A stretch of 64,000 nt of DNA from Blasia pusilla (taxonomy: Eukaryota > Marchantiophyta > Marchantiopsida > Blasiales), in assembly GCA_050084515.1 (NCBI GenBank), contig CM114272.1, positions 14,136,001-14,200,000 of the forward strand, read 5' to 3'. Each line of letters begins with the position of its first letter. The first letter of the stretch is position 1. The translations under genes and the position numbers were made by a program. Positions 25,783 to 39,000 of the stretch are shown one piece after another. The notes beneath the pieces were generated by a model. It saw only the letters and a list, made by a program, of their open reading frames with translations. It was not told the DNA's origin and searched no databases.

Positions 25783-28142
25783 CTATGAACTGGTAAACGT
25801 CTTATAAGGAAAAGTTCTGTACAGAGAAGTTGGAAGGATTCGTTCCTTCAGATGTTCTGCATTAATTTGTTTCGTGATCTTGGGGTAATATGAGTGGCTG
25901 CCTCCGAGGTCCAATAGGACTTGGACTAACATCTCACTTCTGAACGAAAGTCCATACGCCTTATGGAGTTATGAAGACAGGACTCTTCCTGACTACCTGT
26001 CAGGAAATTTGGGCAAAAGAATAGTGGGATTGGTATCCACGCTTGCCGAAATGAACGCATTTTAGTATTGTGACACCGGCGCGGAAGAGGAAATCTAACG
26101 AGGCCGACCCAAACCCTGGTTTGCGCCCGTCGTCTTTGCAAAAGTCTTATCCGTCGGCACGTTCCACGATTATTTCGACGGGAGTCATGGAAACAAGCTA
26201 TCCGTTCTCATTGGCAGTGATTACGCGGACGTCATCTCAACGCGTCCGCATGTTCATGTTCAGCCTACAGCCTTTTCACCTGAGCTTGCTAGTAGTTCTG
26301 TAAGCTGTCGTGAACGAAAATGTACAGTTATACTTGTCGCTTCGGAGACCGAACGGAAAGGGCTGAGTCGGGGCTGACGGGCCATACTGTTAAATTCAAT
26401 AGCGATTTTTCCATTGAAACACACCAGATTGGCATATGGGTCCAAATGCTGTGCACGTCATTTCAATTTCTCCGCTGCTTTTTGTGCATTTTCCGGAGTT
26501 GCGCTTTCCGAGTATGCAGCCTTGTAAGTCATCGCATCGTCGTCCGAGAATCCGAAGTGGCGCACTTTCTCTATCCCGAGGATCAAATCCTCCGAACTGG
26601 ACAAGAAAGCTGGCACCAAATCATGTCCCTTGCTTTGGGCCTTGTTAGGATCGCTGCCATTAGTTGGATCCCTCTTACTTTCTGATGGAGACAATGTATC
26701 TCAAGTGGACTACTATTGTATCCTTAAACCGTTATTCACTTCCGCTCAGTATTCCATCCTAGTCAGGCACCTAGTACCTAGGCACCATGGAAAGCGAACC
26801 GCCCTCTTCTACGTTTGTAATTTGGTATGAGAGTCGATTCACCGCACCATCCACAGCTACAGAGCTTTCTCGCAGTCAAATCAGACTCGAGAGGCACTAG
26901 ATCGCGCCGTGTTAGCTAGCGTTCCTGGGTCGACAGAGTTTGAACTCTGACTGCGGTTGCTTGGGACGCCGAGAAAAAGTCGTGGCAGAGTGGCCATGCG
27001 ATAATCTCGCTGTTGAATCCGACAGTGTAGGGACACTCTTTTTGTCTTGCCCCACATGCGAAATCCGATGATCGCAGCCGGGAGGATCAGAGAGGCTGGC
27101 CACGACATAACTAGGACAACTCATCTAATTGCCGGCCTTTGTGGAAAGGAACTTTCCACGTCAAGCCGAATCGCGCAGACCCGCTGCCGCATCGACCTGG
27201 GCAGCCTCATCCAACTGCCCTGTAAACTCTGCGTCCGAGTGCGTCGTCCTACGGATGCGTAGGCGACTCGCGCAAACGACCTTAGGGAACGACCCGTATA
27301 GCAAGCCTGTCTGTCAACACCTTGCTCTCCTGGCATCGGGAGGGAGATTCTCGCCGGAATAGAGTCCTCGCCACGAAATAGGGTTTAGGAGAGAAGAAAG
27401 CTGACACAAGTCGGATGCGTGAACCCACTTTCTCTTTGCGAATCTCCAGAGAGTCGGTTTGATGACGACCGACTCCATCAAAAGACAGTCCCCGAACCCT
27501 TGACTCCATTTCTGAATCACATTCCTTCCCTTGAGTTATCACGTCGATGATGGCTCCTGGAACCCCATACGGCTCTCGCTAGGATGGTGGGGCATCATGA
27601 AGGAACGACACACGTCTCATAGCGTCTACGTCGTCATGTCCGGGAAGAGTCCGAGTCTTGCCACAGAGCTTATACGTGCCCATTTTCTTGCCCAGGGCTC
27701 GTGTCGCACGTCGAAAGGAAGCTATCGCATCCCGAATTGCAACAGACTTTCCTTCCTCCACGATTTAAAGCACGCTCGATGATCTTGACTGGACGAGCAC
27801 AAGTGTGTCAACAGTTGGACCATTTCAGATATTTCGTTCGCGGCGAAAGGAGTAGTACCTCATGCCTGCGCTTCCAAAAGAGATCAACAGATGCCCGCCC
27901 CCCCACCGGCCCTCAGCGTGTGACTGTGAACACCCGCTGACAGTACAGTCTGCCATAACTTCTCATCTGCCCTTCGCGTGTTCACAATCGCGAACGTTAA
28001 AGCTATCTCTCTCGCTTCGTCCGATCGGTCGGGACTCGGGAGCATTCTCTTTCGTTGCTGTCATGATACGTTCTGAATGATAACGTGCAGTTCGGTCTGC
28101 TGATCAGGTCTGCGCAAAAGTTCGCACATGTGGCGTCTTGGA
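25783..28142. other. GC-richer region with unassigned possible exons
   Basis: Composition and lack of repeats resemble host sequence rather than transposon. On the - strand, 26458-26694 starts MSPSESKRDPTNGSD and ends in a Lys/Ala-rich tail (78 codons); 27579-27761 starts MEEGKSVAIRDAIASFRRA (60 codons). Neither recalls a family I can name, and I could not link them into one spliced gene. The hAT element begins at 28,151. Confidence 0.3.
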
Positions 28143-28415
28143 ATCCCTACCAGGGCTCGGACAGTTATTTTTAGTATGTCAGTTTTTTACCGGGACTATT
28201 TGAATCATTTAGGTTTTCTGAAATATGCCCCAGCAACCCCCTAAAAGTTTTTACCTTGTCAGGTTTTTGCCCAAGATTTTTTCCCTTCTCAGGCTATTTC
28301 TTGCATGTAATTTGAATCACCAGTTTTTTTATGGGCTTGAAAATGGCATGCCAGTTTTTTGCTGTCAGATTTTCTACCTTTCAGTTTAGTTCTGGTTATT
28401 ATGAAAGTCCCCGGT

Positions 28416-28605
28416 AGCCTTCTCAGCTCACCTCCTCATTTTTTTACCTCTGGCTGGAGTTGAACCAGAATTCCCCCTCCCAATTGGGGCCAGAGGTGCT
28501 AAGAACCCTTCTTAGCCTTCCAGCTCACCTCCTCATTACCTCTGGCTGGAGTTGAACCAGAATTCCCCCTACCAGTTGGGGGCCAGAGGTGCTAAGAACC
28601 CTTCC
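28416..28605. repeat. two tandem ~95-bp units near the hAT end, each with a hairpin
   Basis: Each unit contains CAGCTCACCTCCTCATT, ACCTCTGGC, GGAGTTGAACCAGAATTCC and GCCAGAGGT. ACCTCTGGC and GCCAGAGGT are exact inverted repeats. On the - strand the loop carries GGTTCAACTCC, which fits the Pol III B-box consensus. There is no proper A box at tRNA distance, so I do not call a tRNA. The position suggests subterminal transposase-binding repeats. Confidence 0.7.
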
Positions 28606-28711
28606 TACAAGGAGTATTCATAAAATGAACTTTCTTTGTAGGAGGGGTTTGACTACAGAAAATAAATAACTAGTAAAAGCATTTGCAAAATGAAATGAAG
28701 TCATAGAGAAA

Positions 28712-30974
28712 CTAGGATGAAAGGTCAGGGTTAAGCTCACCTTCCTCAACAGCTTCAAGTTCAACGGGAGGAACAATGTACAACTCTGGATTAGCATATA
28801 CAAATCTGTATTCCTTTGATTGTTTCCATGTGTCCATAGCAGAAATGAGGACCTTATCCACATCAAAATTCTCCTTTGGACCCTCCATGTTAACCCTCAG
28901 CAAAGCTTCCAAGTGATAAGAGGTTAAGCTATTTCTTAACCTATTCTTAATGACATTCTGAATGCTAAAAGCTCTCTCACATGATCTTTGTTGATACACA
29001 TTGGACTCTAGCTATATCACCTAAAATACAGAGATTAGCATACTTAGCCTTCAGGATCGGACTACCACTTACCATACACCATAAGTCCTTGAAGGACTTC
29101 TCCTTCCATTCTGTCATGGCCTGAATCTTGAAGGCCAAGAATTCATTCTTGAGGGCTGCACCATCTAGAATAGGCTTTTTCACCCTGCCATGCAAGGTTT
29201 TTTCCTGTCCATAGAAAGAGCTCAACATTTCCAAGTCTCTCACACCCCAATCTCTTAAACTAGATATGGTAGAAGGCATTTGGGATGGATTGAGGATCTT
29301 AAAACCTCCAATGATGTTATTGTCTTCAAACCTTTCTTGCAAAGCTACACATATGGCCTCAGCAAAATTCCTCTGGAAAAAAAAATAGCTTCTTCTAAAT
29401 CCTTTCTGTCACATCCCTATCCATTTGGATTGAATGAAAGAAAGAACCCCTTATCTCTGATTGCAAGCGCTGCAGATATCCATCACTAGGACCATAGTTC
29501 GGAAGGAGATGAAAACCGCTAGATTGAGAAATGAGATAGGTATTCATATCTACACTTTCATGTACATAATTCATTCTAACATGTGCTATCTCTCGAACAA
29601 TAGAAGCAACGCTAGATATATCAACAAACTTCATCTGGAATAACTTGCTCAACATTGCCATAGAATGAAGGATGTCAGCCAGAAAGTATAAAATGTAAAT
29701 CATTTTGAAGGACTTTAACCTCTTTAGAAGATGTGAAGCTACCCCATCATCTTCCCTCGGATTCACAGCAGAGAAGTAGACCATGACCGATTCTAAACTA
29801 TCACATAAAGAGGTAACGGCTTGCCACCTGCTAAGCCATCTGACCTTCTGATACCGTTTCATGACTTTCCTAGAATCGTGTAGCTCCTCTTGTAGAGAAG
29901 AGAGACCAGACTTCCTCTTAGAACTCTTCTTGAAATAAAATGCAACAGAATTCAAAATGTTATCAACCTCATCACTAAGTTCCTTGCACCCTGGGCTCTT
30001 TTTGTCTTTGCAAGAGCTAAGTTTGTCCGGTGTGCCACACAATGGACGCTTGTCATGTAAGGGTTAACATTCCTCTTCAAACGGGCACTTACCCCATTCC
30101 TACTACCTACCATAGTGTTGGCCCCATCAGACCCAAAACCAACCATCTTCTCAAAATTCAATTCCCATTCCCTAAGTAAGGATACTAAACAATCTGAAAT
30201 GGACTCGGCATCCTTGTTCTCAACCTTGATCAATCCTAAGAAGGAGGTGCACACTTGACCTTCATCAAGGTAAGTGACAAAGGCAACGAGGTGTCTGTTA
30301 CTGATATGTCAGTGGATTCATCTACCATTATTCCGTAAAAGGGACTAAGTCTAACCCTAGCTAGAAGCAATCTTTGAATTACCAAACTAATACATGTTAT
30401 CATATGTGCACATGTCCTGTCATCCTGATACATCGATTTTGTGAGCATCATAGATCCAGATTTGAGTAATGTACAGAGACCAGGGAATGAGGAAAATGCA
30501 ATATTATACTTAGCCATGAAGTATGCTCCTCGAAAAAGATTAAGCACCGCTAAATCACAGTTTCTATTGGTGCTTGCAATAGCTTTCTGTAGAGTTTTTC
30601 TACCACTATACTGAGCCCAAGCCAGCTTTTTATGTTCCTTGGATTTACCATGGTCTGTGAAGGCAGAAATCTTCACATTGATGGCTCCGGATGTGGCAAA
30701 TACAGATTTCCCTCCTGAGTCCTTGCACACTTTACATAATACCCTCCCCGTGTGAGGCTCAAATTGAATCCATTCAAAAGCTTGATACCAAGAGTCTTTC
30801 CAAAGCCTGTTGTTCTCTACTATCTTTGAAGAGGCAAGATCGAAGGAGAATCTATCTCCTCACATGAGTTGGTCTCTCTGCTGGTTCACTAATGATCCTC
30901 TTCATAAACCCCATATCAGTAAGGGATTTTTGTCTCTTACCCCTACATGCATTGTTGGCTGAAATATCCTCCAT
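28712..30974 (-). pseudogene. hAT transposase (zinc finger, DDE core, C-terminal dimerisation region), broken
   Basis: Likely start is the ATG at 30974 (MEDISANNACRGKRQ). A zinc-finger-like region follows (FEWIQFEPHTGRVLCKVCKD, then HGKSKEHKKL). The RNase H-like core has YGIMVDESTDIS and VGFGSDGANTMVGSRNG, then TSVHCVAHRTNLALAK, typical of the KIAA1586/C17orf113-like branch of hAT. The C-terminal dimerisation region reads CERAFSIQNVIKNRLRNS and LEALLRVNMEGP. At least three frameshifts (near 30,890, 30,250 and 30,010) and a run of stops around 29,340-29,400 break it. It could not supply transposase from this copy. Confidence 0.85.
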
Positions 30975-31779
30975 AATGAACTTTGAGAGTTCACTACTTT
31001 GAAACCCTTTGTAAAGGGTTTAGGCTCAAACGGTTTCAAGGGTTTCTGGATTCTGAGAACCAATGAAAGGCTCCCAAAACTTCAACAAAGAGCGAGAGAG
31101 AGAGAGATACAAGAGTGCAACGAAAACCCAAGTCCCTGACCCCTACTCCCTCGGGCCCCAACTCCCTAACTCCTGAGAGAATACAGGAAAATAAGCGAGT
31201 GGCGATTAGGAGGAGAATGCAGTGTGTGCGGGTCTCCCCAACTCTCTCCCGAGTCCCAAAACCTGAGTCCTAATAGGGGGGATGAGGCTTGGATGAGCGT
31301 TGAGACTCGAGTGAGTTACACTACTGTCCAACTCCCGGAAGTCGATGAGACAGCCGATTTTCGTCCGATTTCTTCCACTTTTTCACCTACGGTGCGGTGG
31401 TGGCGGGCAAGCTTTACAATCAGCAAGAAAGCATGAATTAGCGACTGAGCAGCGAGAGCAATACAGCATTGAGCGAACATAATAAGAACTGAGCAATCAA
31501 GCAACAAGGCGCCCAAGACAAGCAGAGAGTAAGCAAATATGCGGCCACGACCATTCAGGATTCAGGGAGGAGAGAGCAGAAATGAGTTGCAACTCATAAA
31601 ATGCTTCGAGCACAATCGACCCCTACTCCCCTGATCTAAATGTAAAAAACTAATCTTCTAAAAATTACTGTCCGAGCCCTGATGAGGATGCCGAAGAGGT
31701 ACGGTGAGGCCTTTATTCTCTTTTCGCGCCGGGTGAGTTGTGCTTCGGACGGCATCGATCAAGGTCACGAGCGTGGGGC

Positions 31780-32480
31780 GCCTCGGAGACAGAGCGCGAT
31801 GAGGATGAGCCGATGAGGGTGCTTTGTCTGTCTTTGCCGCAATCTTTGAGAGATTAACGAGAAGGCTGAAGCTCCGGCGAGTTTGATCCCTAGGCGCCCA
31901 AAGCGGCGAAAGCGCATTTGAGGCTGCAAGAGAAAGTGGCGCAAGAGAAAGCACAGACGCGGGTCACGCGGCCACGGGGAGAGAGCAGCCAGGGAGGAGA
32001 GAGCAAAATTTGCTGCAAAACATCATAAGGTTGCAAATGCGGCAAATGCCTCGAGCACGGTCGACCGGGCTCGACCCCTACTCCCCTGCCTCCCTCTCTC
32101 ACGACCAAGGCTCGGACAGTACCAGCATCCGAACTTCCGAAGGTCACCGAACTGTGGCAGCGTCTGAGACAGAGAGCACGATGAGGATGAGCCGATGAGG
32201 GTGCTTGTCTGTCTTTGCCGCAATGCTGAGAGATTAACGAGAAGGCTGAAGCTCCGATGAGTCCGATCCCTAGGCGCCCAAGGCGACGACGAGCAGACGA
32301 GCAGGGCTGCACGAGAAAGCACAGATGCAAGTCACGCGGCCACGGGCAGAGAGCAACCAGGGAGGAGAGAGCAGGCTCAGTAGAATTTGCTGCAAAAGTC
32401 GAACACGGTCTCATTTGCAAATGAGACGAACACGGTCGACCGGGCTCGACCCCTACTCCCCTGCCTCCCTCTCTCCCGAC
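31780..32480. repeat. ~320-bp direct duplication, period about 383 bp, in the hAT 5' subterminal region
   Basis: About 31,780-32,100 and 32,165-32,480 share long near-identical blocks, from GAGACAGAG(C/A)GC(G/A)CGATGAGG through CTGTCTTTGCCGCAAT to TCGACCCCTACTCCCCTGCC. A more diverged third copy ends at about 31,633 (GACCCCTACTCCCCTG). The middle copy lies in the spacer between the two hAT units. Confidence 0.75.
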
Positions 32481-32850
32481 TCGCAAGTCCCGAAGTTCCC
32501 ACTGCCGTCCGATGATTCCGATCATCCGCACCCTAGAAGGGACGGCTGGATGAACCTGCACACTCCCCCCCTTGTCCACTACCCTCTTGACACCTGTCGG
32601 GCCCCGGCACCTCCTTCCTCCGGTCGGAAAATGCTTGGTAGTTTGAATACATCCCGGTTACACTGCCGGGAAAGTCCAACTGGCTTCGTCAATCTGGCCG
32701 GCGTTCAAGACTTCAGGCAGCTCCCTGCCGGCGCTACCTCTTCCCTCTCCGGTTTTGTCCCCGGGCCTAAAAGCTGGTCGTCGGAAAATCTTCATTTCTG
32801 CCGGCAGCCTTTACAAAGGATGCCGGTACTGTCCGAGCCTTGATCCCTAC

Positions 32851-34400
32851 TTGTGTGAACGTGAGGGAGGATTCGTATTGGTTCTAAATCAGGTACGCCT
32901 CCATTGGCTCAAACAAAGCGACGCACGCACGGGAGCGATTTTCTTTCACGGTCTGCGATTGCAGCAACGACTCCCTTCGCACTCTTCTCACAGCGATTCC
33001 CTTAGCACTCGTCCCAAGCGACGGGATTTTGCAGTCCTTAGCCGTGGGTCCTTAACCTTGGGGCGATCCACGGTTTGAACCACTGCTCCTAAACGGGTAC
33101 CCTCAACTTGGTGTCCCGTGGACATCTGAGGCCTACCGGTTTTCCCCGTAGGGCTCCGCATGACATTACACGCCTGAGCTAATCATCGTCCGGACGTCGC
33201 AAAAGTCCAACGGGGGAATAATTGGAAGCCCCGTTGGAGCCCTACGGCGACAAACTTGGTCTCCCGGGATTTTGGCATGCGGTGTTCGGAGATCACGGGA
33301 GTCGTAGCTTTAGAGAATTTTCGATTCGTCCTTCACCATTCATATATGTGGTGTGCATTGTTGCCCATGTTGTGGAGGTATTTTTGTCTTTTCAATGTCA
33401 TAGGTCGAGAAAAAAAGAGAGTATACGTGGTTGTTGGCATAAATTTTGAAAGTAAATTAAAGTGGATATTTGATACAATTTATCCTATATGTAATATTGA
33501 AATGTATTTATGTTTAAATTTGAAACTATGATAAGAATGCCCTAAGTATGCATAGAGTTATCGTGATCTTAACCTAGTTTTTTTTGGTCAATTATCTGCC
33601 CCTCACAAAATTATTTGAATATTTATATGGATGAAAATAAATTCACGAGAAAATTAGTTTCCGCCTTTTACTTTTAGTCTTTTTTTCTTTTTACCCTCCT
33701 ACTTATGGTAATCTCCATGTGTTTCATTAATAGTATAGATTTCTATTGAACTTCATTATCTTTGATTAAGATCATTTCCCAATGAAGATTTGCACTTGCC
33801 GAACGATACAATAGAGATGGTGGCAAATGATAGTCCACATTTATGATGATGTGAAACTAGTTTGTAAGGGACTCATGATAATCATACGATATTATCAATA
33901 ACATAGGAAATGAGTTTGCAAGGGTTTCTCTCTTACAAATTGGGGTGTCGGAACCAATCAACTTTTTGAAATCCCCTTTCAATTTTCTTTATTCTCTATC
34001 CTCTTTACTTTATCATTCTTTTCCCCTTTTTATGATTGTCCAACTTGCTACATATTATAATTTGCCTCTCTTTTTATGATTGTCCAACTTATTGGATATC
34101 ATAATTTTCCTCTTGCCATAATTGAATTTGATTCTCCACTTTCCTCACTATTGAAAGTGGCTTTTGGAGATTTTTGTTTTTCCGCGGCTCACAAGACCGA
34201 CATTGTAGGAATGTGATGCATGATATTGAAAAAGTAGATATGGATATTGAGCATTCTCCTAGGTTACTTTTTTCATGGGATTATTAAACAAAAACAAGAT
34301 TACTAAGCTTTTCCTTTTGGATTTCATGGGTATGTCATTTTAGTTGTTTGTCTATCTATCCTTATCTTATACTTTATTTAACACTTACATAAGAATCTGT
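32851..34400. other. host-like then AT-rich spacer, no gene supported
   Basis: 32,851-33,320 has the composition of 26-28 kb and continues it once the hAT element is removed. After 33,330 the sequence is AT-rich. No family resemblance in any frame. Confidence 0.4.
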
Positions 34401-34419
34401 TATGACTTTTAGGATGGAT

Positions 34420-35612
34420 CAGCAAGTATTGGTAGGGCATTTTTAAGGAGATCGTAAGAGGGTCTCATGAGGTTGTGGATGACGTGTTGAGGCCTCAGAT
34501 AACTTGTTCCATATACTTTATTGGTGATGAGGCATGTAGATTGATGTACAATAGGTTGTTGCCAAATACACGGCGTGTGATAGAGTCCAAGCATCATTCA
34601 ATGCTCGGATTCTACAATTGCATCCAATATTGATCATAGGTTTAGGGTATAGATGGAGTTTGGATTTTTCAAGGCCCTTACTTTTGATGGACCGCCATAG
34701 TCTTTATATAGTGGTGATGGTCGGACACTTCTTTATATGTTGGTGATGGTGAGACACTTCTTGAAGCGAGTGAGGGAGTAGCATATACATTACTAGATCG
34801 AGTGCTTAGTCACTACGACTCACTAGTTGAGATGTTGACAAACGAGGGTTTAAAGTTTTGTGGGGAGTTTCAGGCCTTGTGCGATCACATGTTGATTGAC
34901 CACCCCCTACTTCACGGGATGACCATCAGGTAGATGGACTAGCGGAGAGAGTTTTCCTCACGATGAAGAGATATTTATGTAAGTATGGTTTGCATGGATG
35001 TCTCCTAAGAAATTGAGATATATAGTTGCCATGGTTCGCGATGGGATACAGATTCTCAACAAGCATGCATCCTTAGCTTCTTTCTCATCTTATTTTTTGG
35101 TTTATGATCGAGAGTATGATTTTCCTATGATCATTAGTTCTGATGCTAGTAAGATATTGATCATCAATAAACCTGATATATGGATGCGAGCATGTTCTTA
35201 GAGGACTGAGTTGTTTCATAGAGTTATGTCTATGGTGTTCAAGAATTTCGCTATTGTGGAGCATTGAGAGACATTGAGGTATTCAAAATTTTGGGAAGGT
35301 GGTTATTAACCGACGATCTAGAAGTTTCATTAAGTAGACTACGTCTACTTCCAGCAAAGAACACCTCAACTGTTGGACGTCTACTTCCAGCAAATAACAC
35401 CTCAACTGTTGGATGTTACAGTATTACGCACCATCTTGAGGAGATGTGAGATATTGTCGGACGCAAAATGTGTTGGAAGAAATTGGAGAATCACTCAAAT
35501 AAATCTCACAAGATGTACGTTTAGGATTACCCATTTATCTACCTATCTATCATTAGGATTCCTCAAGGACGAAGGACGTAGCCTAGATGCACATAGAGTA
35601 CATACTAGATAG
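34420..35612 (+). pseudogene. integrase and C-terminal region of a DNMT-gypsy relative, heavily decayed
   Basis: Collinear with the copy at 10.4-11.4 kb and with element B. Readable pieces include VAYTLLDRVLSHYDSLVEML, a DGLAERVFLTMKR block after a decayed glutamate-box region, and ASLASFSSYFLVYDREYDF with an INKPDIWMRACS block. A 36-bp unit (GTCTACTTCCAGCAAA...) is duplicated in tandem at about 35,343-35,414 within the GDYVY...TPQLLDVT region. No PHD finger can be read. Confidence 0.7.
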
Positions 35613-35839
35613 TCATAGATCTAGACTTATATATGTGATATGGATGACAAAGAGACCACTAACAATGAGACTACATGAACATCCAATCTTTTGGCTCTTA
35701 GCATCTTAGAGATGTGTGTCATGATAGACATGGATAGATGGTTATTTGGAGTTAGAAGGATCCAACTACCAACTATAAGGGCGATTGGATATATTTGATG
35801 TATGATCGTTTCGATTTACGACTGCCATAAGTGAGTATG

Positions 35840-36075
35840 TGATCTTTTGTGAATGTGTTTGCAATTAGCGAGAGCCATGTATATCGTGTAACGACGTGTA
35901 TGCACACGACAATTATCAAATCTTTTGGGATTGATCAACAAACATCCATAGGACGCCTTTGAGGAGGTTGGAGGATAGACTCAAGAGGTTAAGGATGACG
36001 TGTCAAGACCTTAGATAATTTGAGAAAACAAGTTTCCCTTTTGTCTAAGCTCATTTGGAAATATATTGAACAATG
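35840..36075 (+). repeat. LTR fragment, A/C-type DNMT-gypsy family
   Basis: Contains TGTATGCACACGACAATTATCAAATC, which corresponds to GCGCACGACAACTATCAAATC at 48,191-48,171 (-). The later part (about 35,940-36,070) matches 48,330-48,480 (+). It follows the decayed integrase copy, as expected for its 3' LTR. Confidence 0.6.
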
Positions 36076-36079
36076 TTAT

Positions 36080-39000
36080 GCACATAGGTAAATTCTAATT
36101 AGAAGCATAATGGATTCACCACTTTAGGAATTTATCCCATATAATTGATTAAGAGTCAAGGAGACAACCTATGAACCCATGGTACCGCGAGGAAAATCTT
36201 TGTTTGGTTTATACATGACTTTGCATGTCATGTGACATAATTGTTATCCACACGACTTAAAAGACAAGAATCATACCGTCGGCACTGGACCTTTCGAAAA
36301 TCATTTTTTTAATGTTTGTGACACAAACATTAAAACCATTTACGAATACACTCTAGCTTATGATTGTTCCCAAATTCAATTTTAAAATTAATTGTGAGTT
36401 TCGTTCATTTGTGAATCTTGCGTAACACAAAGTCTCAAAACCACCTTACATTGCACTTACACTACAATTGTACATTCATCATTCTACAAGTAATTTTTGC
36501 AAGTCCACATCTTGTGAGTCATTTACATTACAAGTGATTTGCGAATCCAATGTGAGTTGACTATAGTTTGCAATTGTTGAGTTGAGTATAGTTTGTAATT
36601 GCTATGAACTCTGAGAGTCTCATACATTTGTGAGTTCCACCATTCTGAAAACACTTGCAAACACCTCACATTGAAGTATGCAATTATGCCTCGCAAATCA
36701 CTCAAACCATGCAAGTACTAGGCATAACAATTTGTGACTTGTGAGACAAAACTGCCTCACAATATTCTCATAAAACAAGATTTGGATGAATATCCTCACA
36801 AATCACTTACAAACTACTCGCATAGATTTTGCAAAGGAACTCATATTCGTATGTACAAATGACAAAACTTCCACTATAAATTACCTTGTGAGCTCTTAAT
36901 AATCCAATTTTTGCTTTGCTTCTAGTATTTAAAATTATGAACTGAGTCTTATACATGTCCCTAAACATTTGCTTCAAAGCTAGAAGACATGAATAAAAAA
37001 AAGCCGAAAAAGATTTGTCCGGAGCCAAAAATCGCCCCAAAAGCTATTTCGTACATCAAAATTATAAACCAACTACTTGAGTGACAGCGAAAATCACTAG
37101 TGGACTCTCTATTTTATGATTACTTCAGGACAATTTTGCAAATTATTTTTCTTGGAGACTAGGGTTTAGAAATATTTAACTCAAAATCAAGGGATAGAAC
37201 AAACTTTGGGATTCTAGATGCAATAGGCTAGATCGACTCATGGTTCAAAGTGTCAAGGAATTGAAGAGCAACAATCGAAAATCCGCATTGTCCTCCAAGG
37301 TGTCAACCTCGACCATGGTGGATGAACTAAGAGATTTGAGTGATAAATGAGACATGATTTGGAGATACATACGGACATTTGAATTGCAACCATAGCTAAT
37401 TTGGTGGACTAGGACCATCATTGGTGATTGCTACAAACCTAGACCAGTTTGGGTTTGTGTTTTTTAGATTTTCCCTTCCACTATGGTTTGCAAGACTTAC
37501 CTCCACACAAGTCCCTAAAATGTTGCAAGGAGACAACACTAACTAAGTACATACCAAAGCAATGTGGCCCCCAATCAAAATCAGAGAATGCAAAGGACTT
37601 ATAACAACACATGCTACAATTTTAAGATTTGTGTGATGTAGAATAAAGAGAGATCCACATGGGTCTCAAAATTGGAGGATGGTTTGATTAGAAGAGATAC
37701 AAATTTTACTATTGTGGAATCAAACCTTGAAGTAGGAAGCCAGAATTCAATGCCTTATTTTCAGTGCAGGGATGAAGGAATAAGAAGGCACTATTCACCC
37801 TGTTGAACAATAATAAGGGCCCCATAAAAAGAAGCATACACTCCCTTTTCTTCCAATTCCGTCCATTGTAACATGGATGCCAATTAATCACATGGGTATC
37901 CCACCACTGGTCATTCTTTACCTACAAGCACCTAATTATCATCACCCAGTACAGGTATTCTGCAGCAGTGGCACTCCTTACTACAACTTTATGATCATCT
38001 CCAACATCTCACTGTCCCACCCAATTTGTAATTTCCAAAATCTGAAAGTTTAATAGAAGTGGATCCATGGGCAAGGAGGGACAAGCTACTTTAACAAGTC
38101 AATCTCTCCATAGGGAAAGTCACAACCCCAATACCTAGAATGATTTGTTTCACATTGTAATTCAGGTGGGAAGATCACCAGTTGAAAGGCATGCCCGGTT
38201 CAAAAACAGCCACATTGTGATTTTTCCCTACAAGGTGAGCTCCAAGATTGAGAGAACGGTACACTTCGTCTGCTGAACAGGACAGCATGGATGTTTACTT
38301 TCAATACCTGTTCTACTATTACTGACCTCGTGGGTGCTTCCATATAAGCCATTCCAGGAAAAACCTTAGTTTGTTCTCTCCCAATTTCTTGCTCCAATCT
38401 AATTGTCGCAGTGACCAACACCCAAGTAGGGCGAGAGTGAAACGATTCAAGACCCATGCTAGACTAAGATACGGGTTCAGCAAAGTAAAATGCCTTCCAG
38501 TATGAGCAGGAATCTCATAAACATATCACATAAAGGCCAACCTACAAATGACTACAGGGTTGATTTATTGTCATGGGACCCAAAAGGACAGTGGATACCT
38601 GAGAGCGCCATGGGACGTCTTGTCACATGCCTTGGCCAACCTCAGTCTAAATGTAAACACAGTGGAAAAATTAGATGAATGTTCTAACTAGCAAGCAACC
38701 AATAATGTACAAACGACACCATTTCGATCTGGTTTCTCAAGGATATTAAAGCACAAGTGTGGAGGAGCCATCCAACAGTACAAGCAACTCCCTTGGAATC
38801 TGCACTTGAAATGGTGCTCTACATCAAGATTTTCTCAACTGCACAACCTGCATCCTGTAGTTTCCCTTAATGAGTTGCATTCCATGTTCCAACTCTAAAA
38901 TCAAATCTAAATTTGGGTAACTGCACTATGTAGAAGTCTGAAATCTGTTTGAATGCTATATCAACATTTATGAATATGCACAATTCTCTGGTTTTCCCAC

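Larger units (their letters stand above)
28151..32842 (-). mobile_element. composite hAT DNA transposon with 8-bp target duplication
   Basis: The outer ends are CAGGGCTCGGACAGT (28151) and the inverted CAAGGCTCGGACAGT (ending 32842). ATCCCTAC lies directly outside both (28143-28150 and 32843-32850), the 8-bp duplication usual for hAT. Inside are two more ends: one facing left at 31658-31681, matching the 28151 end at 23 of 24 positions, and one facing right at 32106-32130, matching the 32842 end at 24 of 25. It therefore consists of a transposase-bearing unit (28151-31681), a 424-bp spacer and a 737-bp non-autonomous unit (32106-32842). Confidence 0.85.

Noticed and set aside
28416-28605. tRNA gene
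   Set aside because: There is a B-box-like word and a closing stem but no D-arm, anticodon arm or correct A-box distance.
31890-32579. 229-codon - strand frame spanning the hAT duplications
   Set aside because: It reads through a tandem DNA duplication and two terminal repeats, so its internal repeats are not protein domains.
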